A stretch of DNA of 64,000 nt from assembly GCF_000497245.1 (NCBI RefSeq), contig NZ_AWTC01000002.1:62001-126000 (forward strand), given 5' to 3'. A program made the translations under genes and the position numbers. The DNA is from Sporolactobacillus laevolacticus DSM 442. Its GTDB lineage: Bacteria; Bacillota; Bacilli; Bacillales; Sporolactobacillaceae. The number at the start of each line of letters is the position of its first letter. Position 1 is the first letter of the stretch. Shown one piece after another: positions 37,226 to 46,635 of the stretch. A model generated the notes under the pieces. It was not told where the DNA came from and ran no database searches. It saw only the letters and a list, made by a program, of their open reading frames with translations.

Positions 37226-39310
37226 TTATTGCGTTTCCTCTTTATAATCACATTTCGGACATTCAACTGTTTTTCCATTCTTTGTTTTCTTCTCTACGAG
37301 ATAGGAACCGCATTTTGGACATTGTCTTTGAATCGGTTTATCCCAAGACACAAAATCACATTCAGGGTAACGGTCGCAACCATAAAAAATACGATGTTTT
37401 TTGCTGCGCCGTTCTACTACTTCTCCTTTGCCACATTTCGGGCAAGACACGCCTGTCTTTTTCAAAATCGGTTTTGTGTTTCTGCATTCCGGAAAGTTTG
37501 AGCACGCCAAAAACTTTCCAAATCTACCCATTTTATAGACCATTTCATGGCCGCATTTTTCACAAGTAATGCCTGCAGGCTCGTCTTTTATAGATACAGA
37601 CTGCATTTCTTTTTCTGCTGTGGATAGACGTTTGGAAAAGTCCTGGTAAAAAGCATCAATGAGCCCAATCCAGTTTTTCTTTCCTTCTTCTACCTCGTCC
37701 AAGTTCGTCTCCATTTGTGCCGTAAAATCAATATTAATGATTTCCGGAAAAAAATCAACGATTAGATTTAAAACGACCTCTCCTAATTCAGTAGGCACAA
37801 AACGTTTCGCGTCCATTGTTACATAATTACGCCTTTGAATCGTATCAATAGTCGGTGCATAGGTAGAAGGACGTCCGATGCCGATTTCCTCCATGGACTT
37901 AACGAGCGTTGCTTCTGTGTATCTTGGCGGCGGCTGAGTGAAGTGCTGCTTCGGATCCGTCTGATCCTTAACCGCAATCATTCCATCCACAAGCTCCGGC
38001 AAATAGTTTTCATGCGACACCGAATCTGATTTCTTTTGATCATCGCTGCCTTCAATATAAACCTTCATAAAGCCTTGAAACTTAACCTTTGATCCTGCTG
38101 CTCTGAATATCACACTATTCTGTACGAGATCAGCGCGCACCGTATCAAGGACAGCCGGGGCCATCTGACTCGCTACAAATCGTTCCCATATGAGCTTGTA
38201 AAGCTTATACTGATCGCGGCTTAAATAATCTTTAATATCTTTTGGCTGCCTGAGAACAGATGTCGGACGTATGCCTTCATGTGCATCTTGAGCATTTTCA
38301 GACTTCTTTTGTTTCTGCGGTCTATTGTTAAAGTAATTATCACCGTAATTTTCCAAAATAAATGATTTTGCTTCAACTTTAGCAACATCGGAAATTCGCG
38401 TTGAATCCGTTCTCATATACGTGATTAAACCTGTACTCCCCAGTTTGCCAAGCGCGATTCCTTCATAGAGCTGCTGAGCGATCATCATCGTTTTTCGTGC
38501 TCGGAAATTCAGTTTTCGCGCTGCTTCTTGTTGAAGAGAGGAAGTGATGAACGGAACAACCGGATATCTTAAGCGCTCCTTTTTTTGCACATTCTGGACA
38601 GCAAAATTCGGGCTCTTGATCTTTTCCAAGACATCCTTCACATCTTGCTCGTTCTTGAGCGCTTTCTTTTTTCCATCAACACCATAAAATGCAGCTTCAA
38701 ACGTTTCATTATCAACATGAAAAATTCCGTTGATCGACCAGTATTCTTCAGGAATGAATGCCTTGATTTCCTTCTCGCGCTCAATGATCATGCGCAACGC
38801 AACAGACTGCACTCGTCCTGCGCTCAAACCCTTTTTCACTTTTTTCCAAAGTAACGGACTTATATTATAACCGACAAGACGGTCAAGAACACGTCTTGCC
38901 TGCTGTGCATCAACTAAATCCATATTTATTTTCCTAGGTGTTTTAAAGGCTTCCTTTATTGCTGGTTTGGTTATTTCATTAAAAACGACCCTGCAAGCCG
39001 AATGATCGTCAATATCAAGACTATGTGCTAAGTGCCAGGCAATCGCTTCTCCTTCACGGTCGGGGTCAGCTGCGAGATAGACTTTCTTCGCTTTCTTTGC
39101 AGCACTTTTTAAATCCTTGAGAACAGGACCTTTGCCGCGAATGGTAATGTAGCGCGGCTTAAAATGATCGTCGACATCGATGCCCATCTGGCTTTTAGGG
39201 AGATCACGTACATGTCCCATCGATGCTTTAACCTCGTATTTTGGACCGAGATAACGTTTTATTGTTTTTGCTTTAGCGGGAGATTCCACAATGACTAAAT
39301 AATCATTCAT
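37226..39310 (-). CDS. topA: DNA topoisomerase I (type IA)
   Basis: Relaxes negative supercoils. 694 aa. The Toprim domain starts [20 protein letters not shown], with [13 protein letters not shown]. The active-site region is [14 protein letters not shown] (catalytic Tyr). Three C-terminal zinc ribbons begin [17 protein letters not shown] and CPKCGSYL. A promoter lies just upstream. Confidence 0.98.
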   Translation of the reverse strand: MNDYLVIVESPAKAKTIKRYLGPKYEVKASMGHVRDLPKSQMGIDVDDHFKPRYITIRGKGPVLKDLKSAAKKAKKVYLAADPDREGEAIAWHLAHSLDIDDHSACRVVFNEITKPAIKEAFKTPRKINMDLVDAQQARRVLDRLVGYNISPLLWKKVKKGLSAGRVQSVALRMIIEREKEIKAFIPEEYWSINGIFHVDNETFEAAFYGVDGKKKALKNEQDVKDVLEKIKSPNFAVQNVQKKERLRYPVVPFITSSLQQEAARKLNFRARKTMMIAQQLYEGIALGKLGSTGLITYMRTDSTRISDVAKVEAKSFILENYGDNYFNNRPQKQKKSENAQDAHEGIRPTSVLRQPKDIKDYLSRDQYKLYKLIWERFVASQMAPAVLDTVRADLVQNSVIFRAAGSKVKFQGFMKVYIEGSDDQKKSDSVSHENYLPELVDGMIAVKDQTDPKQHFTQPPPRYTEATLVKSMEEIGIGRPSTYAPTIDTIQRRNYVTMDAKRFVPTELGEVVLNLIVDFFPEIINIDFTAQMETNLDEVEEGKKNWIGLIDAFYQDFSKRLSTAEKEMQSVSIKDEPAGITCEKCGHEMVYKMGRFGKFLACSNFPECRNTKPILKKTGVSCPKCGKGEVVERRSKKHRIFYGCDRYPECDFVSWDKPIQRQCPKCGSYLVEKKTKNGKTVECPKCDYKEETQ

Positions 39311-39351
39311 GATGTTTCTCCCCCTTTCTGTGAATATTCAAATCTTCACTA

Positions 39352-39380
39352 ATCTTAATGATTGATGAAAGCTTTGTCAA
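39352..39380 (-). promoter_or_regulatory. sigma-A promoter of topA
   Basis: Leftward TTGACA (39380-39375), a 17-base spacer and TAAGAT (39357-39352). The expected start near 39345 leaves a leader of about 35 nt with GGGGGAG before the topA ATG. Confidence 0.85.
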
Positions 39381-39472
39381 ACCTTAACAAATAGAAAATA
39401 CAATAACAAATTAAATTTCATAGTAATCAACCAGAATAAAACAAATTTTCAATCATCAAAAGCAAAATAAAA

Positions 39473-40372
39473 TCATTCATCTTGTGTCCATGACAGTTCA
39501 TCAATAATATCATGCCAATCACAAACAAGTTTCGCTCCTTGCTGAATTAAGCGGTTTGTTCCACCACTATTTTCTCTGAGAATTGAACCCGGTATGGCGA
39601 AGACATCACGCCCTTGATCTAGTGCCTGATCAGCGGTAATCAATGAACCGCTTTTTTCTTTTGCTTCTATTACAAGAGTGCCTAATGCCATTCCACTAAT
39701 AATTCGATTTCGTTCTGGGAAACGCCAACGCTCGGGTCTTGCTGATGGGGGATATTCGCTGATGACAAGCTGTGCATCGCATAATCGCTGATATAACTGG
39801 CGATGCTGTAAAGGGTAAGGATGGTATAAGCCTGAGCCTAGAACAGCAATCGTTCGGCCCGCAAGCGAGAGCTGATGTGCCATGCCATCGACACCCATCG
39901 CCATTCCACTAATGATGGTCCATCCCTGTTCAATAATCGGATCAAGTACATTTTTCATGATTTTACCTGATTCAGCGCTTGGATGCCTTGTACCCACAAC
40001 ACTGAGCGTTTTTTTATCTTTTAAAAGTTCAGTTCTGCCTTTTGCATACAAAATATAAGGAGGATCATAAATCGTTTTCAAAAGTTGAGGATAATGAGGA
40101 TGATGAAATGGAATAGGTGTGATTCTTTCTTTCTGAAACTGTTGACACAGTTCAAAAGGCTTAATAGATTGGAAATCCTGCAAAAAGCATAGTGCTTGTG
40201 AGGAAGACATTCCGAAACTCTTGATTAAATCATTGGGTGTATACCTGTCCAACTGTTGGAGCGATGGATCTGAATGAATCATCCTCCAGACCTTCCGCCT
40301 GCCTATACCTTGACAATGATTAAGCACTATTAATTTAACCGTCAAAGTATCTATAAGACGCACCTTCTTCAA
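39473..40372 (-). CDS. dprA: DNA processing protein DprA (Smf)
   Basis: Loads RecA on incoming single-stranded DNA in transformation. The Rossmann-like core has SVVGTRHPSAESG, GWTIISGMAMGVDGMAHQL, GSGLYHPYP, SEYPPSARPERWRFPERNRI and GSLITADQALDQGRDVFAIP; the GTNRLIQQGA block closes it. About 299 aa from TTG 40370-40372, but no ribosome site precedes this codon; AAGAAGG lies inside the first codons, so the real start may be further in. The 188 bases upstream are AT-rich and hold no gene or sucD remnant that I can see. Confidence 0.9.
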   Translation of the reverse strand: MKKVRLIDTLTVKLIVLNHCQGIGRRKVWRMIHSDPSLQQLDRYTPNDLIKSFGMSSSQALCFLQDFQSIKPFELCQQFQKERITPIPFHHPHYPQLLKTIYDPPYILYAKGRTELLKDKKTLSVVGTRHPSAESGKIMKNVLDPIIEQGWTIISGMAMGVDGMAHQLSLAGRTIAVLGSGLYHPYPLQHRQLYQRLCDAQLVISEYPPSARPERWRFPERNRIISGMALGTLVIEAKEKSGSLITADQALDQGRDVFAIPGSILRENSGGTNRLIQQGAKLVCDWHDIIDELSWTQDE

Positions 40373-40560
40373 CTATGATATGGTTTTTTAAGAAAAATAA
40401 AATAAAATGAATAAATAATAGAAAGAATCGGGAAGGCAATGGTACCTTTCCGAAATGGAAGGGTTATGAGAAGTTTCTGCTGGTTTTTCGTTCAAGTTGT
40501 CATAAAAAATGAAATACCGAGGACCAGCCTTGTCATCATCAGATGAAAAAGACTGATTAC

Positions 40561-40854
40561 TCAGTTCTGCTTACTTTTGTCCTGGGATGCCTGGTCATCA
40601 ATGTTGTAAATAAATGTGAAGATTTCGGCAACAATTTGGTAGAGTTCCGGAGGAATCATTTGGTTGAGGTCAAGTTTTCCAAGCATTGAAACGAGCGCAG
40701 GATCCTCTTGGATCGGAATACCATGGGCTTTTGCTGTATCAATAATTTGTTGTGCGACCGCACCTTCTCCTTTTGCAGAAATGTGAGGTGCCTGATCCAC
40801 ATATCGGGCATAATTTAACGCGATTGCTTTTTTCTTTTTATCTGCATGCGTCAT
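40561..40854 (-). CDS. ylqH: FlhB C-terminal-domain-like protein (YlqH/FlhX type)
   Basis: A 97-aa protein homologous to the cytoplasmic tail of FlhB. AIALNYARY aligns with FlhB AVALKYD, and PHISAKGEGAVAQQIIDTAK with PQVIAKGADFIALRIKEVAR. IPPELYQIVAEIFTFIYNI aligns with IPEEFFKAVAEILAYVYRL. It has no membrane helices and no NPTH cleavage site, so it looks like the post-cleavage half alone. It overlaps ylqG by 4 bases. Such spare FlhB tails exist in several flagellates; function here is unproven. Confidence 0.88.
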   Translation of the reverse strand: MTHADKKKKAIALNYARYVDQAPHISAKGEGAVAQQIIDTAKAHGIPIQEDPALVSMLGKLDLNQMIPPELYQIVAEIFTFIYNIDDQASQDKSKQN

Positions 40855-42377
40855 ACTTTCACATCCAAGCGGTAGTTTGACTCTGTGAGAGGACCTGATG
40901 CCTTCTTAACAAGATTTTGGTCAATCTTATCTGTTTGTGTCAGTGAAACAAGCTGATAACCATTCTCCTTTAATCGTTCCTTCAACAAAGGTTCCCCGGA
41001 TTTCAGCCATGAACGTAAATCCTTTTCATTATTCTGAATGGTTAATGCCACGTTATGATTTTGAACGCGAACGCTGATTAAAGTTTCTTTCAGATGATCG
41101 AGTTCAAGCCACAACAAAATCGTACAGGAATCTGGATCAAGTGTCCCCTTCCGATCTCTTTTTCCTTCCCAATAGATCGATACATTGGTCAACTCTTTTT
41201 GAAAAGGGATGGGAATCTGAAAAGCGAATTGAGCAACGAAAGGATCTGCAGAAACCATCTGAATTTGTTCTCCGGTTATCTTTTGTACCATTTCATGTGC
41301 CATTTTTCGCAACGAAAAAGGCGCCTGCTGATCTTGAACGACTGCGAGCAAATTCTCCTTCAGTGAATTGCTTTTTCCTGGTGCCGGTCCATTATTGAAC
41401 CACTCTGCTATTTGATGCTCATAATCAAAACCGATCAGTTTCAATGTTTGAAGCAAAAGATCACGATGATCGGCAGTGCCAAGCTGAGACACACTTTCCT
41501 GGATATGCCCTGTGACAAAACGTTGAAACGATTCAATAAAGGACTGCGGCGAACGATTTATATTCAGATCTTTCAGCAAAGCTGTGGTTTCTTTCAAAGA
41601 AAATGAACCCGACAGAAAACTGTCAATTTTGATTTGGATCGACTGAGTGAACTGCGACTCAGGAATTTGCCCCTTAATAAAAGACTTCAACAATGCATCG
41701 CCTTTGTCCTGCCCAATTCGGGTAAAAATTGCAGCCAGACCATCAGCCTTATTTGATTCAGAAAATGCGGTCAATGATGCCTTCAGCTTCTCGATTGTCG
41801 CTGTTTGCGCCGTTGTGTTCTTAATTTCTCGCAAAATAGTGTCCAGCTTCGCACTTAACGGCTCAGAACTCACTAATTCTTTGGCCGTCTGAAAAAAAGT
41901 ATCGGTCAAAGGAAGCTGTCGATTAATCAGCCAGCGGATTGTCTGCATGTCCTTTGAAAAATCACCACTTGTTTTTAAAAGTGCCCGAGCCTGGAGAATG
42001 GCGTCACGAGATATGGGATCTCCATGGTCGAGAAACGATTGAATTATTCTCCTATTAAGAGGCTCATTTTTCAAATTTAGTGCAGTTAGGACATCTTCTG
42101 CCATGGTTAATGCAGATACGCCAACAGTTGGTTTGCGGTTGACCACTTTGGCAAGAAGCGGGTTGCTGCTGCCCTGCTGGATCTGGAACAAATAGTCCTG
42201 TCCAACCTTCAATGGAGGTTCGATGGAAGCGACTTTTGCCACAACCTGTTTTGCTCCGAGTTGAACAAGCGCTGTCCTGTCTGGTAAAATATCGAGAACT
42301 TTTCCCCTAAGTATCTGCTCAGGAGCGTAGGTACCGATCATCTGACTTTGGCTGATCGCGTAAGGCTGAAAATTCAC
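40851..42377 (-). CDS. ylqG: YlqG-like protein with FliK-type C-terminal domain
   Basis: A 508-aa protein without signal peptide or membrane helices. The N-terminal 80 residues include VLDILPDRTALVQLGAKQVV, a small beta-rich unit. The middle is helical. The last ~110 residues (NVSIYWEGKRDRKGTLDPDS, LLWLELDHLKETLISVRVQN, LRSWLKSGEPLLKERLKENG) look like the FliK Flg_hook fold. With ylqH it forms a FliK-like plus FlhB-tail-like pair, away from the main flagellar operon. Function unknown; the FliK resemblance is from pattern only. Confidence 0.75.
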   Translation of the reverse strand: MNFQPYAISQSQMIGTYAPEQILRGKVLDILPDRTALVQLGAKQVVAKVASIEPPLKVGQDYLFQIQQGSSNPLLAKVVNRKPTVGVSALTMAEDVLTALNLKNEPLNRRIIQSFLDHGDPISRDAILQARALLKTSGDFSKDMQTIRWLINRQLPLTDTFFQTAKELVSSEPLSAKLDTILREIKNTTAQTATIEKLKASLTAFSESNKADGLAAIFTRIGQDKGDALLKSFIKGQIPESQFTQSIQIKIDSFLSGSFSLKETTALLKDLNINRSPQSFIESFQRFVTGHIQESVSQLGTADHRDLLLQTLKLIGFDYEHQIAEWFNNGPAPGKSNSLKENLLAVVQDQQAPFSLRKMAHEMVQKITGEQIQMVSADPFVAQFAFQIPIPFQKELTNVSIYWEGKRDRKGTLDPDSCTILLWLELDHLKETLISVRVQNHNVALTIQNNEKDLRSWLKSGEPLLKERLKENGYQLVSLTQTDKIDQNLVKKASGPLTESNYRLDVKV

Positions 42378-42400
42378 AGGATCACCTTCTTATGAGGTTT

Positions 42401-43162
42401 TCAGGGCTTTAGCGGTGCAAAGGTCATGCGGTGTTCTGGGCATGTCCCAAGCCTTTCAATCGCTTCCAGATGCGCTTTTGTTCCATAGCCTTTATGTGAT
42501 GCAAAATCATAACCGGGATAAATCTGATCGAAATCACTCATCATTCTATCTCGCGTCACCTTTGCCAAGATTGAAGCTGCGGCAATCGAGTTGCTCCGGG
42601 CATCCCCTTTTATTAAAGATGTCTGTGGAATGGCGAGCGGTAATTCCATCGCATCAATGAGCAAATAATCCGGTTGAACATCTAACTTGGCGACAGCCCT
42701 AACCATTGCTTTTTTTGCCGCTTGATAGATATTAATCTCATCAATTTCTTTTGCTGAGGCAATCCCTATTCCGAAAGATTCTGCTGATTCACGAATTCGA
42801 TCAAATAAATAATCCCTTTTTCCAGACGACAGCTGCTTGGAATCATTAATACCAGGAATAACCGCATCTTGCTTTAAAATAACACATGCTGCGACCACCG
42901 GTCCGGCAAGCGGTCCCCTACCGGCTTCATCAATCCCGGCAATATGCTTTGCTCCATCAATTCTCAGCTCGTGCTCAATACGATTCATTTGGTGATATTT
43001 CTCAACAAGCGCTTGGAGTTGCACTTGCCGTTCATCCCATTTTCGCAGCACCTGACGAACGCCGACGCGCGGATCATTCTCCAGTTGTACTCGTTCTTCC
43101 TCGGATAGATGAACGATTTCTGAAAGTTTCATTTTTATTTCGGCAATGGTCTGTTGTTGCAT
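42401..43162 (-). CDS. rnhB: ribonuclease HII
   Basis: Removes RNA from RNA-DNA hybrids and misincorporated ribonucleotides. The RNase H fold starts with HIAGIDEAGRGPLAGPVVAA (catalytic Asp and Glu), with NDSKQLS and LLIDAMELPLAIPQTSLIKG. SIAAASILAKVTRDRMM and GYGTKAHLEAIERLGTCPEH follow. An N-terminal extension of about 70 residues precedes the core, as in Bacillus RNase HII. 253 aa. Confidence 0.97.
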   Translation of the reverse strand: MQQQTIAEIKMKLSEIVHLSEEERVQLENDPRVGVRQVLRKWDERQVQLQALVEKYHQMNRIEHELRIDGAKHIAGIDEAGRGPLAGPVVAACVILKQDAVIPGINDSKQLSSGKRDYLFDRIRESAESFGIGIASAKEIDEINIYQAAKKAMVRAVAKLDVQPDYLLIDAMELPLAIPQTSLIKGDARSNSIAAASILAKVTRDRMMSDFDQIYPGYDFASHKGYGTKAHLEAIERLGTCPEHRMTFAPLKP

Positions 43163-43227
43163 CTTTCTCTTCCCCTATAAATTCTATATCGGTGAATCTG
43201 TATCATTTGTTAATGATTTTCCTAAGG

Positions 43228-44097
43228 TTAAGGCCACTCCAAAGTAAGCGGACCAAGTTTTTGGCTACGGTAATCACGGACAATAATTTCAGATACGCGG
43301 TCATAGTCGATATATCCGCCACTCATCAGGCATCCTCTTTTTCTGCCAATATCATCAAACAACCTGATGAGCACATCCTGATCTTCCTCCGTTCCGGCCA
43401 ATTCGGGCAGATCCTCTAATGTATAGCGTTCAGCCAGAGGTTCGCGATAATGCGTCAGCATTGTCTTTAATAAAAACAGAGCGATTTCCTGAAAATCCAG
43501 GAGTTCCTCCTTAATCGCGCCCGTCGCCGCAAGACAGAGACCGACACGCGGATCTTCAAACTTCGGCCACAAAATACCGGGAGTGTCCAAAAGTTCCATT
43601 GTTGAACCAACCTTAATCCATTGTTGGGCCTTTGTGACACCGGGACGGTCACCGATCTTCGCAATCTTTTTCCCAGCCAGTCTATTGATCAGCGTTGATT
43701 TTCCAACATTGGGGATGCCAAGAATCAACGCACGGTCTGCGTGCGGACGAAAACCACGTTTCTCCAGTTTTTTCCGCCTGGCGGCTGTAAGCTTATGCAC
43801 CGCGTCCGGAATGGTGGCTACGCCCTGTCCGGTTTGGCTGTTAACGAGATGAACCGTCAAGCCTTGATCCTCAAAGTCTTCTTTCCATTGTTTCGTGGCC
43901 TGACGATCTGCCATATCGATTTTATTCATCAGAAGAAGCCTTGGTTTACCCGAAGAAATTTCTTCGACAAGCGGGTTTCTAGAAGACGAAGGGATTCTGC
44001 TGTCCACAAGTTCAATGACGACATCAATTTGCTTGATTTTTTCAATCATTTGCCTTTTTGCTTTAGCCATATGGCCGGGATACCATTGAATTGTCAT
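43228..44097 (-). CDS. rbgA: ribosome biogenesis GTPase RbgA (YlqF)
   Basis: Needed for late 50S subunit assembly. Circularly permuted GTPase: G4 LLMNKIDMAD comes first, then G1 GIPNVGKSTLINRLAG and G3 LLDTPGILWPKFED, with the N-terminal IQWYPGHMAKAKRQM family motif. Two ATGs in tandem; 44095-44097 has GGAGG 7 bases upstream; 289 aa. Confidence 0.97.
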   Translation of the reverse strand: MTIQWYPGHMAKAKRQMIEKIKQIDVVIELVDSRIPSSSRNPLVEEISSGKPRLLLMNKIDMADRQATKQWKEDFEDQGLTVHLVNSQTGQGVATIPDAVHKLTAARRKKLEKRGFRPHADRALILGIPNVGKSTLINRLAGKKIAKIGDRPGVTKAQQWIKVGSTMELLDTPGILWPKFEDPRVGLCLAATGAIKEELLDFQEIALFLLKTMLTHYREPLAERYTLEDLPELAGTEEDQDVLIRLFDDIGRKRGCLMSGGYIDYDRVSEIIVRDYRSQKLGPLTLEWP

Positions 44098-44135
44098 CAT
44101 GTTTCCTCCTTTCAAAACCATGTAACATATTTGCG

Positions 44136-44175
44136 AAAAAAAAAATGGAAGGGCCTGGTCATCCCAAGCCCCTCC
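44136..44175 (-). terminator. terminator after rplS
   Basis: Minus-strand stem GGAgGGGCtTGG / CCAgGCCCtTCC with a 5-base loop, followed by A then nine T. It ends the rplS unit ahead of rbgA. Confidence 0.9.
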
Positions 44176-44211
44176 TTTTCTTTACTGTGACCATTTAATT
44201 TCCAATCATGC

Positions 44212-44553
44212 TTATCTGCTCTTAATACGTGCTTTCTTACCACGCAGGGCACGCAGATAATAAAGTTTCGCACGACGCACTTTACCGTAACGTACCACTT
44301 CGATCTTGTCGATCTTCGGGGAATTTACAGGGAATGCACGTTCTACACCGACACCATAAGAAATCTTTCGTACCGTAAAGGTTGCACTGATGCCGCCGCC
44401 ATGACGCTTGATCACAACGCCTTCAAAAACCTGAATACGTTCATGTGTACCTTCAGTGATCTTCACGTGCACTTTCAGCGTATCCCCAGGTCTGAAAGCA
44501 GGGATATCCGTACGCAACTGTTCTTTGGTAATTTCATCAATAATATTAGACAT
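44212..44553 (-). CDS. rplS: 50S ribosomal protein L19
   Basis: Large-subunit protein at the 30S-50S interface. 113 aa with [60 protein letters not shown] and the basic C-terminus [18 protein letters not shown]. It is preceded by its own promoter and a structured leader. Confidence 0.98.
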   Translation of the reverse strand: MSNIIDEITKEQLRTDIPAFRPGDTLKVHVKITEGTHERIQVFEGVVIKRHGGGISATFTVRKISYGVGVERAFPVNSPKIDKIEVVRYGKVRRAKLYYLRALRGKKARIKSR

Positions 44554-44634
44554 AATAATGGCCTCCTTCCGTACAAATGCTCTTACATTCCCAAAGAATG
44601 CAGCGGAACATCGTATTCACTGGCAATCGCCACA
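44554..44634 (-). ncRNA. L19 leader (5' regulatory RNA of rplS)
   Basis: The transcript from the promoter at 44641-44670 begins with about 80 nt before the rplS ATG. It contains a GCATTCtttgGGAATGT-like hairpin, then TAAGAGCATTTGTACGGAAGGAGG ahead of the start. That end closely resembles the Firmicutes L19 leader known upstream of rplS, thought to mediate L19 autoregulation. Called from memory of the motif. Confidence 0.7.
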
Positions 44635-44640
44635 AAAAAC

Positions 44641-44670
44641 ATCTTACCACATTCAAATCTATGCATGCAA
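44641..44670 (-). promoter_or_regulatory. sigma-A promoter of rplS
   Basis: Leftward TTGCAT (44670-44665), 18-base spacer, TAAGAT (44646-44641). It lies between the trmD stop and rplS, so L19 can be made apart from the ffh-rpsP-rimM-trmD message. Confidence 0.75.
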
Positions 44671-44692
44671 GTCTTTTCAGCAGATGTAAAGG

Positions 44693-45442
44693 TTACTCCG
44701 GTTTTTTTTCTGTTTCTTTTCTAAATTGAGTAAGCCATTTCTTTTCTTGAACCGCTAGATCTCGCCCCTCCAGCAAATCAGGCCGACGCTCAAAAGTGCG
44801 TCTTAGTGATTCCTTCCAGCGCCACTCGGCGATCCGTTCATGATTTCCGGAGAGCAAGATGTCTGGAACCTTCATACCGCGAAAATCCGCCGGCCGTGTG
44901 TAATGCGGGTGCTCCAGAAGACCATCGGAAAAAGAGTCCGTTACTGCGGATGTGTCGTTGCCCAGCACGCCAGGGAGCAGCCTAACGATACTGTCGATCA
45001 TTGCCATTGCTGCGAGTTCACCGCCGGTCATAACAAAATCACCGATTGAATATTCATCTGTGACTAAATGCTCCGGTATACGCTCGTCAAATCCCTCGTA
45101 GTGACCACATATAAATATAAGTTTATCTTCTTTTGACAGCATCTCCGCATCTTGTTGTTTAAACGGCTTTCCTTGAGGCGAGGTAAGAATGATACGTGGC
45201 TTTGAATACTCACCAGCACGCAGAGCATCGACTGCGTCGAACAATGGCTGCGGCATCAATACCATGCCCGCTCCGCCTCCGAATGGATAATCATCGACCT
45301 TATTATGCTTATTTGTAGTAAAGTCACGAAAATTTGTAACAGCGTACGAAACCGCACCTTTTTCGGCAGCTTTTCCTAAAATGGATACGTTCAGTACACC
45401 TTCAAACATCTCAGGAAAAAGAGAGAGAATATCAATCTTCAT
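44693..45442 (-). CDS. trmD: tRNA (guanine-N1)-methyltransferase TrmD
   Basis: Makes m1G37 in tRNA, preventing frameshifts. SPOUT-fold knot motifs: [48 protein letters not shown] and [15 protein letters not shown]. Tandem ATGs overlap the rimM stop; 45440-45442 matches the family N-terminus MKIDIL and gives 249 aa. Confidence 0.97.
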   Translation of the reverse strand: MKIDILSLFPEMFEGVLNVSILGKAAEKGAVSYAVTNFRDFTTNKHNKVDDYPFGGGAGMVLMPQPLFDAVDALRAGEYSKPRIILTSPQGKPFKQQDAEMLSKEDKLIFICGHYEGFDERIPEHLVTDEYSIGDFVMTGGELAAMAMIDSIVRLLPGVLGNDTSAVTDSFSDGLLEHPHYTRPADFRGMKVPDILLSGNHERIAEWRWKESLRRTFERRPDLLEGRDLAVQEKKWLTQFRKETEKKPE

Positions 45443-45959
45443 CATCAATCAGCCCCGGAATCAGGTGGACCGTCACCTTTTTTTGCGCCACATCAACGTT
45501 CTTAACAACATCGGAGATATAGGGAATAAGCACATCTTTCGCACCTGTATCAATCACCCAGACATCATTAGCTCCTGGAGACAATATTTCTTTGACACGT
45601 CCCAACTCACGACCTGTATCGGTCACCACTTCTGAGCCGATGATTTCATGGTAGTAAAATTCGCCTTGCTCAAGTTCTGATAGTTGTTCCTTTGCGACAT
45701 AAAGAGAAAACCCTTTATATTTTTCTACATCGTTGATCGAAGGATGATTTTCAAAAGTAAGACAATCAAACTGTTTATGGCGACGATAACTCTTAACCTT
45801 GAGCGTTTGCTCACCGCTATTTTTCTGATCACGGATGTGCAGAATTGCTCCTTTAGCATAACGCTCTTCCGGAAAATCCGTAGCACTAACGACCCGCACT
45901 TCACCTTTAATGCCTTGCGTATTTACAATTTTCCCGACGTAAAGCCATTGTTCGGTCAT
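45432..45959 (-). CDS. rimM: ribosome maturation factor RimM
   Basis: 16S rRNA/30S maturation factor. N-terminal RimM domain ([20 protein letters not shown]). The C-terminal PRC-barrel has [39 protein letters not shown] and [11 protein letters not shown] 45957-45959 has GGAGG 8 bases upstream and is better than the TTG one codon earlier. 175 aa. Confidence 0.96.
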   Translation of the reverse strand: MTEQWLYVGKIVNTQGIKGEVRVVSATDFPEERYAKGAILHIRDQKNSGEQTLKVKSYRRHKQFDCLTFENHPSINDVEKYKGFSLYVAKEQLSELEQGEFYYHEIIGSEVVTDTGRELGRVKEILSPGANDVWVIDTGAKDVLIPYISDVVKNVDVAQKKVTVHLIPGLIDDED

Positions 45960-46028
45960 CAAACAAACCTCCTTATTCAGAAATAAACCAAGTGCTGTCT
46001 TATTTGGCAGACTTGCCTATGTATGGTG

Positions 46029-46062
46029 AAAAAGAGAAGGGCACCTTTCCCCTTCTCTTTTT
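46029..46062 (-). terminator. hairpin with U-tract between khpA and rimM
   Basis: Minus-strand stem AAAGAGAAGGG / CCCTTCTCTTT with an 8-base loop, ending in TTTTT. It looks like a real terminator inside the ffh-to-trmD cluster, so expression of rimM-trmD is expected to be lower or separately started; no clear promoter is seen for rimM. Confidence 0.7.
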
Positions 46063-46067
46063 CTATA

Positions 46068-46298
46068 TTATTCACGAATCAAGAAGCGCACATCCAGTCC
46101 TTTGGCACTGCCCACGGCAGAAACAACAGTTCTGACAGCTTCAGCGACCGAACCATGTCGTCCAATCACTTTACCCATGTCTTGCTTGGCAACCGTGAGG
46201 ACATACGTGACATGATCCGGCTCTTCCTGCTTCTCAATCTGAACATGTTCATGATCATCTATGAGCGGGAATACAATGGCTTTGATTAATTCTTCCAT
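46068..46298 (-). CDS. khpA: KH-domain RNA-binding protein KhpA (YlqC)
   Basis: Small RNA chaperone, partner of KhpB. 76 aa, essentially one KH domain with the GxxG-type loop GKVIGRHGSVAEAVRTVVSA. It lies between rpsP and rimM as in all Bacilli. Confidence 0.95.
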   Translation of the reverse strand: MEELIKAIVFPLIDDHEHVQIEKQEEPDHVTYVLTVAKQDMGKVIGRHGSVAEAVRTVVSAVGSAKGLDVRFLIRE

Positions 46299-46318
46299 TT
46301 ATCTGCCGCCCCTTGTAC

Positions 46319-46591
46319 TTATTTTTGCAGCTTAGAAAGATGAAACTTCTCCATGATGCCTTGCTTTGAGAAAAGGTTGCGAACCGTGTCCGATGGCTGA
46401 GCACCTTTCTGCAGCCAGTCAAGTGCCTTTTCTTCATCAACAGTGAACGTTTTTGGTGTTACAACTGGATTGTAAGTGCCGATTTCTTCAATGAAACGGC
46501 CATCGCGAGGCGCACGTGAATCTGCAACAACAACTCTATAAAATGGGCGTTTTTTTGCTCCCATACGTTTTAGACGAATTTTAACTGACAT
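46319..46591 (-). CDS. rpsP: 30S ribosomal protein S16
   Basis: 90 aa with the family sequence [40 protein letters not shown] and [22 protein letters not shown] 46589-46591 is preceded by GGGAG; the upstream in-frame ATG has no ribosome site. Confidence 0.98.
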   Translation of the reverse strand: MSVKIRLKRMGAKKRPFYRVVVADSRAPRDGRFIEEIGTYNPVVTPKTFTVDEEKALDWLQKGAQPSDTVRNLFSKQGIMEKFHLSKLQK

Positions 46592-46635
46592 ACTAAACAA
46601 CTCCCTGATTCTAATAGTTTTTTAATGGTTTTCAT

